From positions 1 to 32,832 of the forward strand of contig JANRLI010000014.1 in the NCBI GenBank assembly GCA_033762625.1: DNA of 32,832 bases, given 5' to 3'. Each line of letters starts with the position of its first letter. The first letter of the stretch is position 1. A program made the translations under genes and the position numbers. This DNA is from Alphaproteobacteria bacterium. GTDB lineage: Bacteria > Pseudomonadota > Alphaproteobacteria > UBA9219 > RGZA01. This document shows, piece after piece, positions 1 to 7,219 of the stretch. The notes under the pieces were generated by a model. It ran no database searches. It saw only the letters and a list, made by a program, of their open reading frames with translations, and was not told the origin of the DNA.

Positions 1-494
1 GGTGATGTACCGCCATCGCCAAAGGTCTCATCCATTGGCCCTTTATACGGATATTCGTCTGGATAGCTAGGGAGATTATCAATGGTAACGGCACATTGTA
101 CGCCGCCAGGGGTATTTAAGCGGCCGCTGCACGCCGAAGGCTCCCAACCGCGCCAGCGCATACATTCAATTAAAACGCCATTCGGGGATGTGGAGCAGCC
201 TATCGCCCCGTCAACGCGCATAGCGGATGTTTCCGCAAGGCGGCCTTGGTCGGGTACCAAGGTTGCCATTTCCTGATGCGGCACGGTAACCGGATAATTG
301 GCACATTTACACTGCGCCAGATCATAATTCAGTTTTTGCGCAGCCTGTCCACTTGCTAGAAAAACATTGGGATTACTGATAGGGCGCCAAAAATTCAAAA
401 CTGCAGGTTGTGGGGGTGGTTTGTCATCGCCGCAACCCGACACAAGGCCGAGTGTAACAACAAGTAGCAAAGCGGTAAGGACGTTACGGAACAT
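1..494 (-). CDS. Cys-rich lipoprotein, C-terminus beyond left edge
   Basis: An open minus-strand frame runs from ATG at 494 to the left edge without a stop, about 164 codons. The first residues are MFRNVLTALLLVVTLGLVSG followed by Cys21. This is a short basic n-region, a hydrophobic core and a lipobox (V-S-G-C), so signal peptidase II cleavage and lipidation at Cys21 are expected. A proline-rich linker (KPPPQP) follows. The mature part has at least six further cysteines (CKC near residue 60, then GCS, ECM, SAC, VQC), which suggests disulfide bonds in the periplasm. I recognise no domain family. It follows radC on the same strand after 51 nt and may be the last gene of a map-radC-lipoprotein unit. 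The Shine-Dalgarno is weak (AAAGG about 11 nt upstream), but the signal peptide begins exactly at this ATG. Confidence 0.75.
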   Translation of the reverse strand, partial: MFRNVLTALLLVVTLGLVSGCGDDKPPPQPAVLNFWRPISNPNVFLASGQAAQKLNYDLAQCKCANYPVTVPHQEMATLVPDQGRLAETSAMRVDGAIGCSTSPNGVLIECMRWRGWEPSACSGRLNTPGGVQCAVTIDNLPSYPDEYPYKGPMDETFGDGGTS

Positions 495-545
495 ATGCAG
501 AAGGCCTTTAGGTAATGAGAATATCAAGCGTAACCCCAGCGGTGC

Positions 546-1235
546 TTAAAGCAAGCCTGATTCCTTAAAGCTGGTATGGCAGCCTTTGCCGATAATCAGG
601 TGGTCATGAAGGATAATACCAACGGTTTTGGCGGCTTCAGCTACGGCCTTGGTCATCACAATATCATCTTTGGAAGGGCTTGGATCGCCCGAGGGATGGT
701 TATGCACCAAAATGATGGCTCCAGCCCCCAGTTCCAGTGCGCGCTTGACCACTTCGCGGGTATAAACAGGCGTATGGTCAATCGTGCCTTTTTGCATCAC
801 TTCATCTGCAATCACGCGGTTTTTACGATTCAGAAAAATGATGCGCAATTGCTCAACCGTTTCATGTGCCATGGCGGCATAACAGTAATCGAGAATTTTT
901 TGCCAGTTATTCAAAACGGGCTGATCAATCACTTCGTTGCGGCTGATACGTAAATGGGTTGCTGCCACAGCAGTAAGCAAAGATATCGAACCATCGCCAA
1001 GGCCGAATTCTTCCAAGGCTTCGCGGGGCGCATGAATAACGCCCTTTAATGATTTAAAACGGGTGAGTAAATCTTTGGCGAGAGGTTTGACATCCCGCTG
1101 CGGAATGGCGGCGAATAAAAGTATTTCCAAAAGCTCGTAATCTTGCAGCGCATCCGCGCCATTTTCCAAAAGCCGCTCGCGAAGACGTTGCCTGTGCCCT
1201 GCGTAATGGGGTTTTATCTTTTCAACTGCGCTCAT
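546..1235 (-). CDS. radC: RadC-family JAB/MPN-domain protein
   Basis: A 229-residue protein. The N-terminal half (about 1-100) is the helical RadC region, including the DYELLEILL and REALEEFGLG segments. The C-terminal half (about 105-229) is the JAB/MPN domain. The metal-binding JAMM motif is intact: H178-N-H180-P-S-G-D, with D191 completing the H-x-H-x10-D pattern. RadC proteins were once linked to DNA repair, but their biochemical role is unsettled, and some act in natural transformation or are carried on mobile elements. The start overlaps the map stop by 4 nt (ATGA), implying translational coupling. The length is typical of the family. Family assignment is secure; function is not. Confidence 0.93.
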   Translation of the reverse strand: MSAVEKIKPHYAGHRQRLRERLLENGADALQDYELLEILLFAAIPQRDVKPLAKDLLTRFKSLKGVIHAPREALEEFGLGDGSISLLTAVAATHLRISRNEVIDQPVLNNWQKILDYCYAAMAHETVEQLRIIFLNRKNRVIADEVMQKGTIDHTPVYTREVVKRALELGAGAIILVHNHPSGDPSPSKDDIVMTKAVAEAAKTVGIILHDHLIIGKGCHTSFKESGLL

Positions 1236-2089
1236 GCTGCGAAGGGTGGTTGGGTAAATCCTTTGGGTGATAACGTAAAAATTTCATATCCATTCGCGGT
1301 AACGCCCAACGAATGCTCAAATTGCGCAGATAGCGAGCGGTCGCGGGTTACTGCCGTCCAGCCATCTTGCAGCACTTTAATATCGTATTTTCCTGCATTA
1401 ATCATCGGCTCGATGGTAAAAAACATGCCTTCGCGCAGCGCCATTCCTGTACCGGGATTGCCGTAATGTAAAACCGATGGTGGCGTATGAAACACTTTGC
1501 CAAGCCCATGGCCGCAAAAATCACGCACCACAGAATAATTATGCGCCTCGGCATGCTTTTGAATGGCGTTGCCAATATCACCAAGCGTCACGCCCGGCTT
1601 TACGATTTCAATACCCTTCATCATGCACTCATAGGTGTTTTGCACCAGCTTGCGCGCTTTCAAGTTTACATCGCCAACAAAAAACATGCGTGATGTATCC
1701 CCATGCCATCCATTGACAATCGTCGTAACATCGATGTTCACAATATCACCATCTTCCAGCGTTTTCTCGCTGGGAATACCGTGACACACCACGTGATTGG
1801 GTGAAATGCAAATTGATTTTGGAAAACCACGATAGCCTAAAGGGGCAGGGATGGCACCATGATCACGGATAAAATCATGACACAGCTTATCCAAATAATC
1901 GGTACGAACACCGGGTACGACATACGGAGTGATATAATCAAGGGTTTCTGCGGCGAGCTTTCCAGCTGCGCGCATGCCTTTGAAATCATCGGCGGTATGG
2001 ATGGTTATTTTGCTTTTTTCATCATCAAAATCGGCGTAATCGTCTTTGGCCGTTTGCGATGTAGGATAATTTGATTGTTGCTCTTTCAT
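1232..2089 (-). CDS. map: type I methionine aminopeptidase
   Basis: A 285-residue cytosolic enzyme that removes the initiator methionine from nascent proteins. All catalytic residues of the MetAP family are visible: H103 (VVCHGIP), metal ligands D120 (VNIDVT), D131 (WHGDTS), H194 (FCGHGLG), E227 (TIEPM) and E258 (QFEHS), plus H201. It lacks the zinc-finger extension of eukaryotic type I enzymes. About 30 hydrophilic, acidic residues precede the canonical start of the fold (ITIHTADDFKGMR). No in-frame ATG lies closer to the fold, so I keep the ATG at 2089 despite a poor ribosome-binding site. map overlaps radC by 4 nt. An independent terminator (2139-2167) separates it from the gene upstream, so its promoter should lie in 2090-2138. 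Confidence 0.96.
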   Translation of the reverse strand: MKEQQSNYPTSQTAKDDYADFDDEKSKITIHTADDFKGMRAAGKLAAETLDYITPYVVPGVRTDYLDKLCHDFIRDHGAIPAPLGYRGFPKSICISPNHVVCHGIPSEKTLEDGDIVNIDVTTIVNGWHGDTSRMFFVGDVNLKARKLVQNTYECMMKGIEIVKPGVTLGDIGNAIQKHAEAHNYSVVRDFCGHGLGKVFHTPPSVLHYGNPGTGMALREGMFFTIEPMINAGKYDIKVLQDGWTAVTRDRSLSAQFEHSLGVTANGYEIFTLSPKGFTQPPFAA

Positions 2090-2138
2090 GCAGCCAATCT
2101 GCCATGAAAAGGCCTGTGGTTAAAGCCGAATATTCATG

Positions 2139-2167
2139 AAAAAGCCCCGGATTTTGGGCCGGGGCTT
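2139..2167 (-). terminator. rho-independent terminator of the 2186-2743 gene
   Basis: A perfect 9-bp stem, AAGCCCCGG (2142-2150) paired with CCGGGGCTT (2159-2167), has an 8-nt loop. Read on the minus strand, the stem runs into a five-T tract (2139-2143). It lies 19 nt past the stop of the minus-strand gene ending at 2186 and upstream of map, so it isolates the two transcripts. Confidence 0.88.
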
Positions 2168-2185
2168 ATCGAACATAGGCAGAGT

Positions 2186-2743
2186 TTAAACCCCAGGAAC
2201 GGGGACGTGATGTGGGCGCTCCGGAACTTCAGGCACCCCGTGTTGACGCAAATGCTGCACCTGATGTCTGTTCACAACAGCCGTGCCACGCGCATAGTTA
2301 TGGCCATTCCCACCGACCACAAAAATGCCGGTACCATCTTGCTTCACAATAAGACGTTGCTCATCTCGCCCTAAATCGCCGGTTGAAGAATAGGTGCCAA
2401 CTCGTCCGGGTTGGCTTTGGCGTGGGCCGCCCCATCCACCTCTGTCCCAGGCCGCTTTGTTATTTTGGAAATGAAAGGTCATGCCGCCAACCGTCACGGG
2501 CGGGTGTGGTGGCAAATGATTATCGCTGTAACGGCGACGGTTATCCATTGCATCCGGATCATATTGTGCAAGGTGAAGATTTCTGTCGGCCGCTCTTGGG
2601 TTGAGCGCTCTTGCAATCCAGCTGCGGCGGTTTTGTTCGTCCTCACGGAATTGCATGCGGGCTCTATGGCCATCTTCAAGTATTTGAGCGCGGGTACGGG
2701 GCTCTTCTTCCTTACCCAGTGCTTTTCTGATCCAATCTTGCAT
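2186..2743 (-). CDS. hypothetical protein with two WIxxAL segments
   Basis: A 185-residue protein I do not recognise. The start at 2743 is chosen because GGAG (2751-2754) sits 7 nt upstream; a longer reading to 2926 would add low-quality sequence and no binding site. The N-terminal third is highly charged and probably helical, with two similar segments, WIRKALGK (residues 4-11) and WIARALNP (42-49), about 38 residues apart. The middle is rich in Gly, Pro, His and Arg and looks disordered (about 65-125). A short beta-like stretch follows (LIVKQDGTGIFVVGGNGHNY, 131-150), then a His/Pro-rich tail. There is no signal peptide, membrane segment or Cys. It stands alone, with its own terminator, divergent from greA across a 300-nt AT-rich gap. 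Confidence 0.7.
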   Translation of the reverse strand: MQDWIRKALGKEEEPRTRAQILEDGHRARMQFREDEQNRRSWIARALNPRAADRNLHLAQYDPDAMDNRRRYSDNHLPPHPPVTVGGMTFHFQNNKAAWDRGGWGGPRQSQPGRVGTYSSTGDLGRDEQRLIVKQDGTGIFVVGGNGHNYARGTAVVNRHQVQHLRQHGVPEVPERPHHVPVPGV

Positions 2744-3043
2744 TGAATTACTCCGAATATGATTAATGAAAAAGTGTGCGTGATCGGTTGAACGTAACCT
2801 GATTACGTTTAATTTTTTGTTATAACTTGTGGTAAATCTATTATTAAAATGCCTTTTGATATTGCATTTTCTGCGTTTTATTTCACTTTGCGATAAAAAC
2901 AAAGCAACCATAAACCTTGCAAACACAATGGGTTCTGGGCTAATGTCACATTGTTACTTTTAAACACCTTGCTGCTTTAAGGCAGCGAGATGTTCTTTTG
3001 TTTTTTCAAAAAAACTCCGTTTTTATGTAAAGAAGGTACAGCA
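2744..3043. promoter_or_regulatory. 300-nt AT-rich divergent region with the greA leader
   Basis: This region separates the hypothetical gene (minus) from greA (plus) and holds no coding region I can support. A weak sigma-70-like promoter toward greA is TTGCAA (2917-2922), 18 nt, TAATGT (2941-2946). It would start transcription near 2953, just before the hairpin at 2968-2989. On the minus strand TATAAC (complement of 2819-2824) is a possible -10 box for the hypothetical gene. Both promoter calls are by eye. Confidence 0.4.
2968..3007 (+). terminator. terminator-like hairpin in the greA leader
   Basis: CTTGCTGC (2968-2975) pairs with GCAGCGAG (2982-2989) over 8 bp including one G-T wobble, with loop TTTAAG. 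It is followed immediately by a T-rich stretch (2991-3006, nearly all T with three interruptions). It ends about 36 nt before the greA start codon. No plus-strand gene precedes it, so it is best read as an attenuator in the greA leader. In E. coli the greA leader is known to terminate imprecisely and release short GraL RNAs; the arrangement here is similar. Confidence 0.55.
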
Positions 3044-3520
3044 ATGGAAAAGATTCCTATGACACGCGGCGGCTATGACCGTATGGGTGAGGAACTTAAA
3101 GAACTCAAATCTGTCCAGCGTCCGGCTGTCATTAAAGCCATCGCAGAGGCACGCGAGCAGGGCGATTTGTCAGAGAATGCCGAGTACCACGCAGCGCGCG
3201 AAAAACAGAGCTTTATCGAAGGCCGAATTAGCGAATTGGAGGATAAAATCTCCCGCGCGGAAGTGATTGATGTGGCGCACCTTGCTGCGAATAAAGACAT
3301 TAAATTCGGTGCAACGGTTGGTTTAATTGATGAAGACACCGAAGACAAAGTGACCTATCAGCTTGTTGGACAAGACGAAGCCGATATTAAAAAAGGTCTT
3401 TTGTCCATTACATCACCGCTTGGCCGTGCGCTCATCAATAAAAAGGTCAAGGACAGCGTAGAGATTAACACGCCTGGCGGCACCAAGGTTTATGAAGTCG
3501 TCAAGGTTGTCTATAAATAA
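3044..3520 (+). CDS. greA: transcription elongation factor GreA
   Basis: A 158-residue protein that rescues backtracked RNA polymerase by stimulating cleavage of the 3' end of the RNA. The N-terminal coiled coil (1-75) carries the acidic tip residues D41 and E44 in [17 protein letters not shown], at the positions known from E. coli. The C-terminal FKBP-like domain (about 80-158) ends with [15 protein letters not shown]. The start is set at 3044 because AGAAGG (3031-3036) lies 7 nt upstream and [11 protein letters not shown] is the normal family N-terminus. The in-frame ATG at 2990 lies inside the T tract of the leader hairpin and is not used. Confidence 0.97.
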   Translation: MEKIPMTRGGYDRMGEELKELKSVQRPAVIKAIAEAREQGDLSENAEYHAAREKQSFIEGRISELEDKISRAEVIDVAHLAANKDIKFGATVGLIDEDTEDKVTYQLVGQDEADIKKGLLSITSPLGRALINKKVKDSVEINTPGGTKVYEVVKVVYK

Positions 3521-3552
3521 CCATATTCTGATCCCATCTTTGACAAGCGTGC

Positions 3553-3574
3553 GGTGCAAGGCTAGCGTTGCACC
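3553..3574 (+). repeat. inverted repeat downstream of greA
   Basis: GGTGCAA (3553-3559) and TTGCACC (3568-3574) form a perfect 7-bp stem with an 8-nt loop, 33 nt past the greA stop. It lacks a T tract. It may be a weak terminator or mRNA 3'-end stabiliser between greA and the DedA gene. Confidence 0.4.
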
Positions 3575-3625
3575 TCAATCTTCGCTTATCGATTCACCTT
3601 TTTGATCTTGTACCGGATTTAACAC

Positions 3626-4258
3626 ATGGATATCGCCGCCAACCTTGCGGAATTTTGGCAATCCATTGCTGATTTTGACGTTTATCAGTTTATTGAACAC
3701 CACGGTAACTGGTTCTATCTCATCACCTTTGTCTGGACCTTTCTGGAAGGTGAGACCTTTGTGTTATTTGCAGGCGCTGCTGCCGCGCAAGACATCCTTG
3801 ATATCCGTCTGCTGATTGCGCTCTCTTGGCTTGGCAGCTATTGCGGCGACCAAACCTATTTCTATCTGGGGCGCCGTTTTGGGCCGGGTATTCTCAAGCG
3901 GTTTCCAAAACTTCAAAAAGGTGCCGATAAGGTCGCTGGCCTTATTCTGAAATACGATGTGGCCTTTATTCTTTCATATCGTTTCATTTACGGCATCCGT
4001 AATGTCAGCTCTTTTGCGATGGGGCTATCGGGCCTAAACTGGAAAAAATTCGCGTTCTGGAATTTTTGGGCAGCAGGCATTTGGGCTATCAGCTTTTCAA
4101 TGGTTGGGTATTTGTTCGGCGAAGTGCTGGATAAGGTATTAGGCAGCGCCATTGAAACCGTGATGCTCACGCTGCTTGGCCTTATTGCTGTTGTATTTAT
4201 CGGCAAGCAGATCTGGAAAAAGATAAAAAAGAGCCGTGGCGAAGATACAGGACATTAG
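3626..4258 (+). CDS. DedA/VTT-family membrane protein
   Basis: A 210-residue inner-membrane protein of the DedA (SNARE-associated/VTT) family. Members are proposed lipid carriers or proton-coupled transporters needed for envelope integrity. Visible features are a hydrophobic segment with FLEGETFVLFAGAAAA (about 39-54), the soluble-looking FYLGRRFGPGILKRFP stretch (about 77-92), and the family's characteristic Arg-containing half-buried helix, SYRFIYGIRNVSSFAMG (about 117-133). Two further hydrophobic helices and a basic C-terminus follow. The start ATG at 3626 has no strong Shine-Dalgarno, but the next in-frame starts would remove family sequence. It is a distinct subtype from the YqaA-like protein at 8491-9072. 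Confidence 0.88.
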   Translation: MDIAANLAEFWQSIADFDVYQFIEHHGNWFYLITFVWTFLEGETFVLFAGAAAAQDILDIRLLIALSWLGSYCGDQTYFYLGRRFGPGILKRFPKLQKGADKVAGLILKYDVAFILSYRFIYGIRNVSSFAMGLSGLNWKKFAFWNFWAAGIWAISFSMVGYLFGEVLDKVLGSAIETVMLTLLGLIAVVFIGKQIWKKIKKSRGEDTGH

Positions 4259-4277
4259 TGTGTTGACTGGACACTAA
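4255..4277. repeat. inverted repeat over the DedA stop codon
   Basis: TTAGTGT (4255-4261) and ACACTAA (4271-4277) are perfect 7-nt arms around a 9-nt spacer. The left arm contains the TAG stop of the DedA gene. The repeat covers the predicted -35 box (4263-4268) of the next gene, so it may be an operator rather than a terminator; no T tract follows. Confidence 0.4.
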
Positions 4278-4291
4278 TTAGTAATCATTAT
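4263..4291 (+). promoter_or_regulatory. sigma-70-type promoter for the 4326 gene
   Basis: TTGACT (4263-4268) and CATTAT (4286-4291) match the -35 and -10 consensus at 5/6 and 4/6 positions with the ideal 17-nt spacing. Transcription would begin near 4298, about 28 nt before the start codon at 4326. This suggests that the gene is transcribed independently of the DedA gene upstream. Confidence 0.55.
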
Positions 4292-4297
4292 GATTAC
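4281..4297. promoter_or_regulatory. palindrome overlapping the -10 box, possible operator
   Basis: GTAATCA (4281-4287), a central TTA, then TGATTAC (4291-4297) form a perfect 17-nt dyad. It covers the predicted -10 box. A dimeric helix-turn-helix repressor bound here would block the promoter. The regulator is not identifiable in this window. Confidence 0.5.
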
Positions 4298-4325
4298 GTA
4301 ATGTTCGTATTTTTGGAGTAATAAC

Positions 4326-4799
4326 ATGGCGAAGTTATATTCTGATGTGGTTATCGATTACGGCTATGGGGAATATGATGGCGGTACGATTACAAAATTT
4401 TTCGTAGAAGCAGAAAAACTTTCCGATGATAAATATATTCTCGTACGCCGTGAGCTTCTAAAAGAAACTATTCCTTTCGTGTGGGAAGATTCATGTCATG
4501 TTGCTTATGATGCGACAAATATATCCCCTGATAAAGTTTTGAAGCCCTCAGCCTCCACTAGCGCACAAGTTTTTACTTTAGATCAAGCGGTTGAAATTAT
4601 TTTAGCATTCAATAAAGCTGCTCGAGAGGTTCGAAGCAAAGATTCAGGAATTGTATCTCGTGTAATACACGGAGAACACTACGTAAAAGTTCGTCCAGCC
4701 AAAACCCTATTCGGATTATACGGCATCCATGTGACCCGCCCGGAACAGGTTAAAGATATTCGTGGCCCCGAGACTCAAATCATAAATGCGCTTGGTTGA
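4326..4799 (+). CDS. hypothetical protein, AT-rich gene
   Basis: A 157-residue protein I do not recognise. The start is supported by GGAG (4315-4318) 7 nt upstream. There is no signal peptide, membrane segment or clear motif. The N-terminus (YSDVVIDYGYGEYDGG) is acidic and Tyr/Gly-rich. A helical stretch (VFTLDQAVEIILAFNKAAREV, about 82-102) precedes a basic region and a C-terminal segment, LFGLYGIHVTRPEQVKDIRG. The first two thirds are markedly richer in A+T than the neighbours (some 60-nt lines are near one third G+C), which hints at recent acquisition. It has its own promoter and a palindromic candidate operator. It converges on the ABC transporter gene, with 6 nt between stops. Confidence 0.75.
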   Translation: MAKLYSDVVIDYGYGEYDGGTITKFFVEAEKLSDDKYILVRRELLKETIPFVWEDSCHVAYDATNISPDKVLKPSASTSAQVFTLDQAVEIILAFNKAAREVRSKDSGIVSRVIHGEHYVKVRPAKTLFGLYGIHVTRPEQVKDIRGPETQIINALG

Positions 4800-4805
4800 T
4801 ATAAG

Positions 4806-6662
4806 CTAATCCTTCTTCAGCTGTATTTTCGCTAGCTTCGAATACAGCCCCTGCTTATTCATCAATTCCTCGTGATTGCCTTGCTCAACAATCTGGCCTT
4901 TATCCATCACGATAATCCGGTCGCAATGGGTCACGGTTGAAAGTCGGTGCGCGATAATCAAGGTAGTGCGGTTTTGCATCAATTCCGCGAGCGCTTTTTG
5001 AATATCCTTTTCATTTTGTGAATCGAGCGCTGATGTTGCTTCATCAAGCAAAAGGATAGGTGCGTTGCGCAAGAATGCCCGGGCAATACCAATACGCTGC
5101 TTTTGGCCACCTGATAAACGAACCCCTTTTTCACCCACAAAGGTCTGATATTTCTGCGGCATATCTTCCATAATGAAATCATGCGCACGTGCGGCCGTTG
5201 ACGCAGCAAAAACTTCTTCATCCGTCGCATCGGGGCGCCCCATGCGGATGTTTGACATAATATCTTGTGAAAAGATGGTGATGTCTTGCGGAACTGAACC
5301 AATTTTACGGCGTAAATCACGCGGATGGACTTCGGTAATATTGAAGCCATCCACCTGAATGGAACCGGCAACGGGGTCATAAAAGCGCAGCAACAGTTGG
5401 AATAAAGTGCTTTTGCCAGCGCCGCTGGGGCCCACAATCGCAATCTTTTCACCTTGTTTGACTTGCAGATTAAAGCTGTCCACGGCTGCCGCTTGCGGAC
5501 GTGAAGGATAAAAGAAGCTGACATTATCAAAGAAGATTTTACCGTATCCGGGATCTGGCAGGGCCAATGGCTTGGGCAGAATTTTGATATCCGACGTTAC
5601 CAGCAATAATTCGCTAATGCGCTCAATCGCGCCAGCGGCACGCTGCAAATCGCCAAATACTTCGCTGATTGCGCCAGCAGCGCCAGCTACCAAAATGGCG
5701 TAGAAGACGAAGGATGATAATTCACCAGCGGTCATCAGCCCTGCCACTACATCATGCCCGCCGCGCCACATCAAAATGGCGACTGATCCGAACACAAGCG
5801 TGATGACCGCAACAATCATCCACGCGCGTACACTCACGCGCGAGATGGATGTTTTGAATGCGTTTTCGACACGCTCATTAAAATTTTTGGAAATAATATC
5901 TTCACGTGTTAGCGCCTGAATGGTGCTTATCCCGTGTATGGTTTCTTCAAGTCCTGAGCTGATATCGCCAACACGGTCCTGAGTCTGGCGTGATAAATCC
6001 CGAACAGAACGGCCAAGCAAAATGATTGGCACAATTACCAGCGGCACCATAAAAAACGCCATAACAGCGAGTTTGGGGCTGCTTACAAACATCATCACCG
6101 AACCGCCAAGCAGCAACAACACATTACGCATTGCAACCGACACCGATGAGCCAATAACCACTTGCAGCAAGCTGGTATCCGTATTCATGCGGGATATTAA
6201 ATCACCGCTTTGTGCCGTTTCATAATAGGACGGGGTGAGCTGCAGCAAGTGGCGAAAGATCTTGCGGCGCAAATCCGCAACCACGCGTTCACCAACCCAT
6301 GATACATAGTAGAACCGCGCAAAGCTGGCGACCGACATCACTACAATCACAAGGAACAAAATAACCAGCGTCTGATTTAAAAGTTCTGCATTCCCTTTGC
6401 CAAAACCGGTATCAATCAACCCCTTCACGCCGGTACCAATACCCAGCGTTGCGCTTGCAGCTACAACAAGGCCAAGCAGCGCAAAAATCATTTGCTTCGA
6501 ATAAGGCTTCAAAAGGGGGATTAGACTTTTTAGTGTGCCCAGATCCTGTTTGGCTGCCTTGCCATCTTTTGATGCGGCATTTTTAGAATCATTCTTCTTG
6601 CCTTGTTTGGCGCTATTGGCCGCTTGATCCGCTTCCATATACGTTGGCCCCTTCATGGTCAT
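4806..6662 (-). CDS. ABCB-type half-transporter (MsbA/multidrug-like), permease fused to ATPase
   Basis: A 618-residue half-transporter in the inner membrane, expected to work as a homodimer exporting lipid or hydrophobic substrates. A Lys/Ser/Ala-rich cytosolic extension (about 1-42) precedes six membrane helices (about 55-345). The nucleotide-binding domain has Walker A GPSGAGKST (411-419), Q-loop Q459, signature LSGGQ (516-520), Walker B ILLLDE (536-541) and switch His572 (IAHRLST). All catalytic elements are intact. Substrate cannot be read from the sequence; MsbA-like lipid A flipping and drug export are both possible. Starts at 6662, 6656 and 6638 are possible; I chose 6662, which has AGGG 9 nt upstream. 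It is monocistronic, divergent from acpP across 240 nt. Confidence 0.92.
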   Translation of the reverse strand: MTMKGPTYMEADQAANSAKQGKKNDSKNAASKDGKAAKQDLGTLKSLIPLLKPYSKQMIFALLGLVVAASATLGIGTGVKGLIDTGFGKGNAELLNQTLVILFLVIVVMSVASFARFYYVSWVGERVVADLRRKIFRHLLQLTPSYYETAQSGDLISRMNTDTSLLQVVIGSSVSVAMRNVLLLLGGSVMMFVSSPKLAVMAFFMVPLVIVPIILLGRSVRDLSRQTQDRVGDISSGLEETIHGISTIQALTREDIISKNFNERVENAFKTSISRVSVRAWMIVAVITLVFGSVAILMWRGGHDVVAGLMTAGELSSFVFYAILVAGAAGAISEVFGDLQRAAGAIERISELLLVTSDIKILPKPLALPDPGYGKIFFDNVSFFYPSRPQAAAVDSFNLQVKQGEKIAIVGPSGAGKSTLFQLLLRFYDPVAGSIQVDGFNITEVHPRDLRRKIGSVPQDITIFSQDIMSNIRMGRPDATDEEVFAASTAARAHDFIMEDMPQKYQTFVGEKGVRLSGGQKQRIGIARAFLRNAPILLLDEATSALDSQNEKDIQKALAELMQNRTTLIIAHRLSTVTHCDRIIVMDKGQIVEQGNHEELMNKQGLYSKLAKIQLKKD

Positions 6663-6902
6663 TTTTGTAAACCCTATCTTAAAGCATTGGAAAATTAGAA
6701 GAATTTATGGTTTTTCCACAAGTAATTGTGTTTTAGACTTTAACCTATTAATTTTTGATAAGCAAAACAGTTGACGACGACCCCAAAAGCCACGCATATC
6801 ATGTCTTCACTTTTGCCCCCCGGTCCGGATTCATAGAAGATCAGGATAATCTAAAGGGGTGCTATAACACTGTTTTATAAACCAAACTGGAAAGGTTATT
6901 CC

Positions 6903-7148
6903 ATGAGTAGCGATACCGCCGCACGCGTTAAAAAGATTGTAGTCGAACACTTGGGTGTCGATGAAGGCAAAGTCACTGAAAATGCCAGCTTTATTGACGA
7001 TTTGGGCGCAGACAGCCTTGATACCGTTGAATTGGTAATGGCGTTCGAAGAAGCATTCAGTGTGGAAATTCCGGATGATGCCGCTGAAAAGATTTTGACT
7101 GTTAAAGACGCGATTGATTTCATCAGCGCGAAGTCAAAAGCCGCTTAA
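6903..7148 (+). CDS. acpP: acyl carrier protein
   Basis: An 81-residue acidic protein that carries growing fatty acyl chains on a 4'-phosphopantetheine arm. The attachment serine is S38 in [10 protein letters not shown], the invariant DSL motif, followed by the recognition helix II ([11 protein letters not shown]). Size and charge are typical. Ribosome-binding sequence GGAAAGG ends 6 nt upstream of the start at 6903. It precedes fabF, the conserved acpP-fabF pair of fatty acid synthesis. The hairpin at 7175-7196 between them probably lets acpP be made in excess over fabF. The 240-nt upstream region has TATAAC (6863-6868) as a possible -10 box. Confidence 0.97.
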   Translation: MSSDTAARVKKIVVEHLGVDEGKVTENASFIDDLGADSLDTVELVMAFEEAFSVEIPDDAAEKILTVKDAIDFISAKSKAA

Positions 7149-7174
7149 TCAAGGGTTCAATTATAGTTGGTTTA

Positions 7175-7205
7175 ATCCCCGCGCTTTTGCGGGGATGACT
7201 TTTTA
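7175..7205 (+). terminator. acpP-fabF intercistronic hairpin with T tract
   Basis: ATCCCCGC (7175-7182) and GCGGGGAT (7189-7196) form a perfect 8-bp stem with loop GCTTTT. After GAC comes a run of Ts ending at 7204. It is probably a partial terminator that reduces read-through into fabF. Confidence 0.65.
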
Positions 7206-7219
7206 TGGGGCTACATAAA

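Noticed and set aside
2744-2926. N-terminal extension of the hypothetical gene to 2926
   Set aside because: The added 61 residues are Lys/Asn/Phe-rich, AT-driven sequence without a binding site, whereas the ATG at 2743 has GGAG at ideal spacing.
2990-3043. Longer GreA starting at 2990
   Set aside because: The added residues are translated from the T tract of the leader hairpin. The standard family start with AGAAGG upstream is at 3044.
6771-6791. TTGACG as the acpP -35 box
   Set aside because: The nearest -10-like sequence is 18-20 nt away and poorly matched. The alternative TATAAC near 6863 has no good -35, so no promoter was called.
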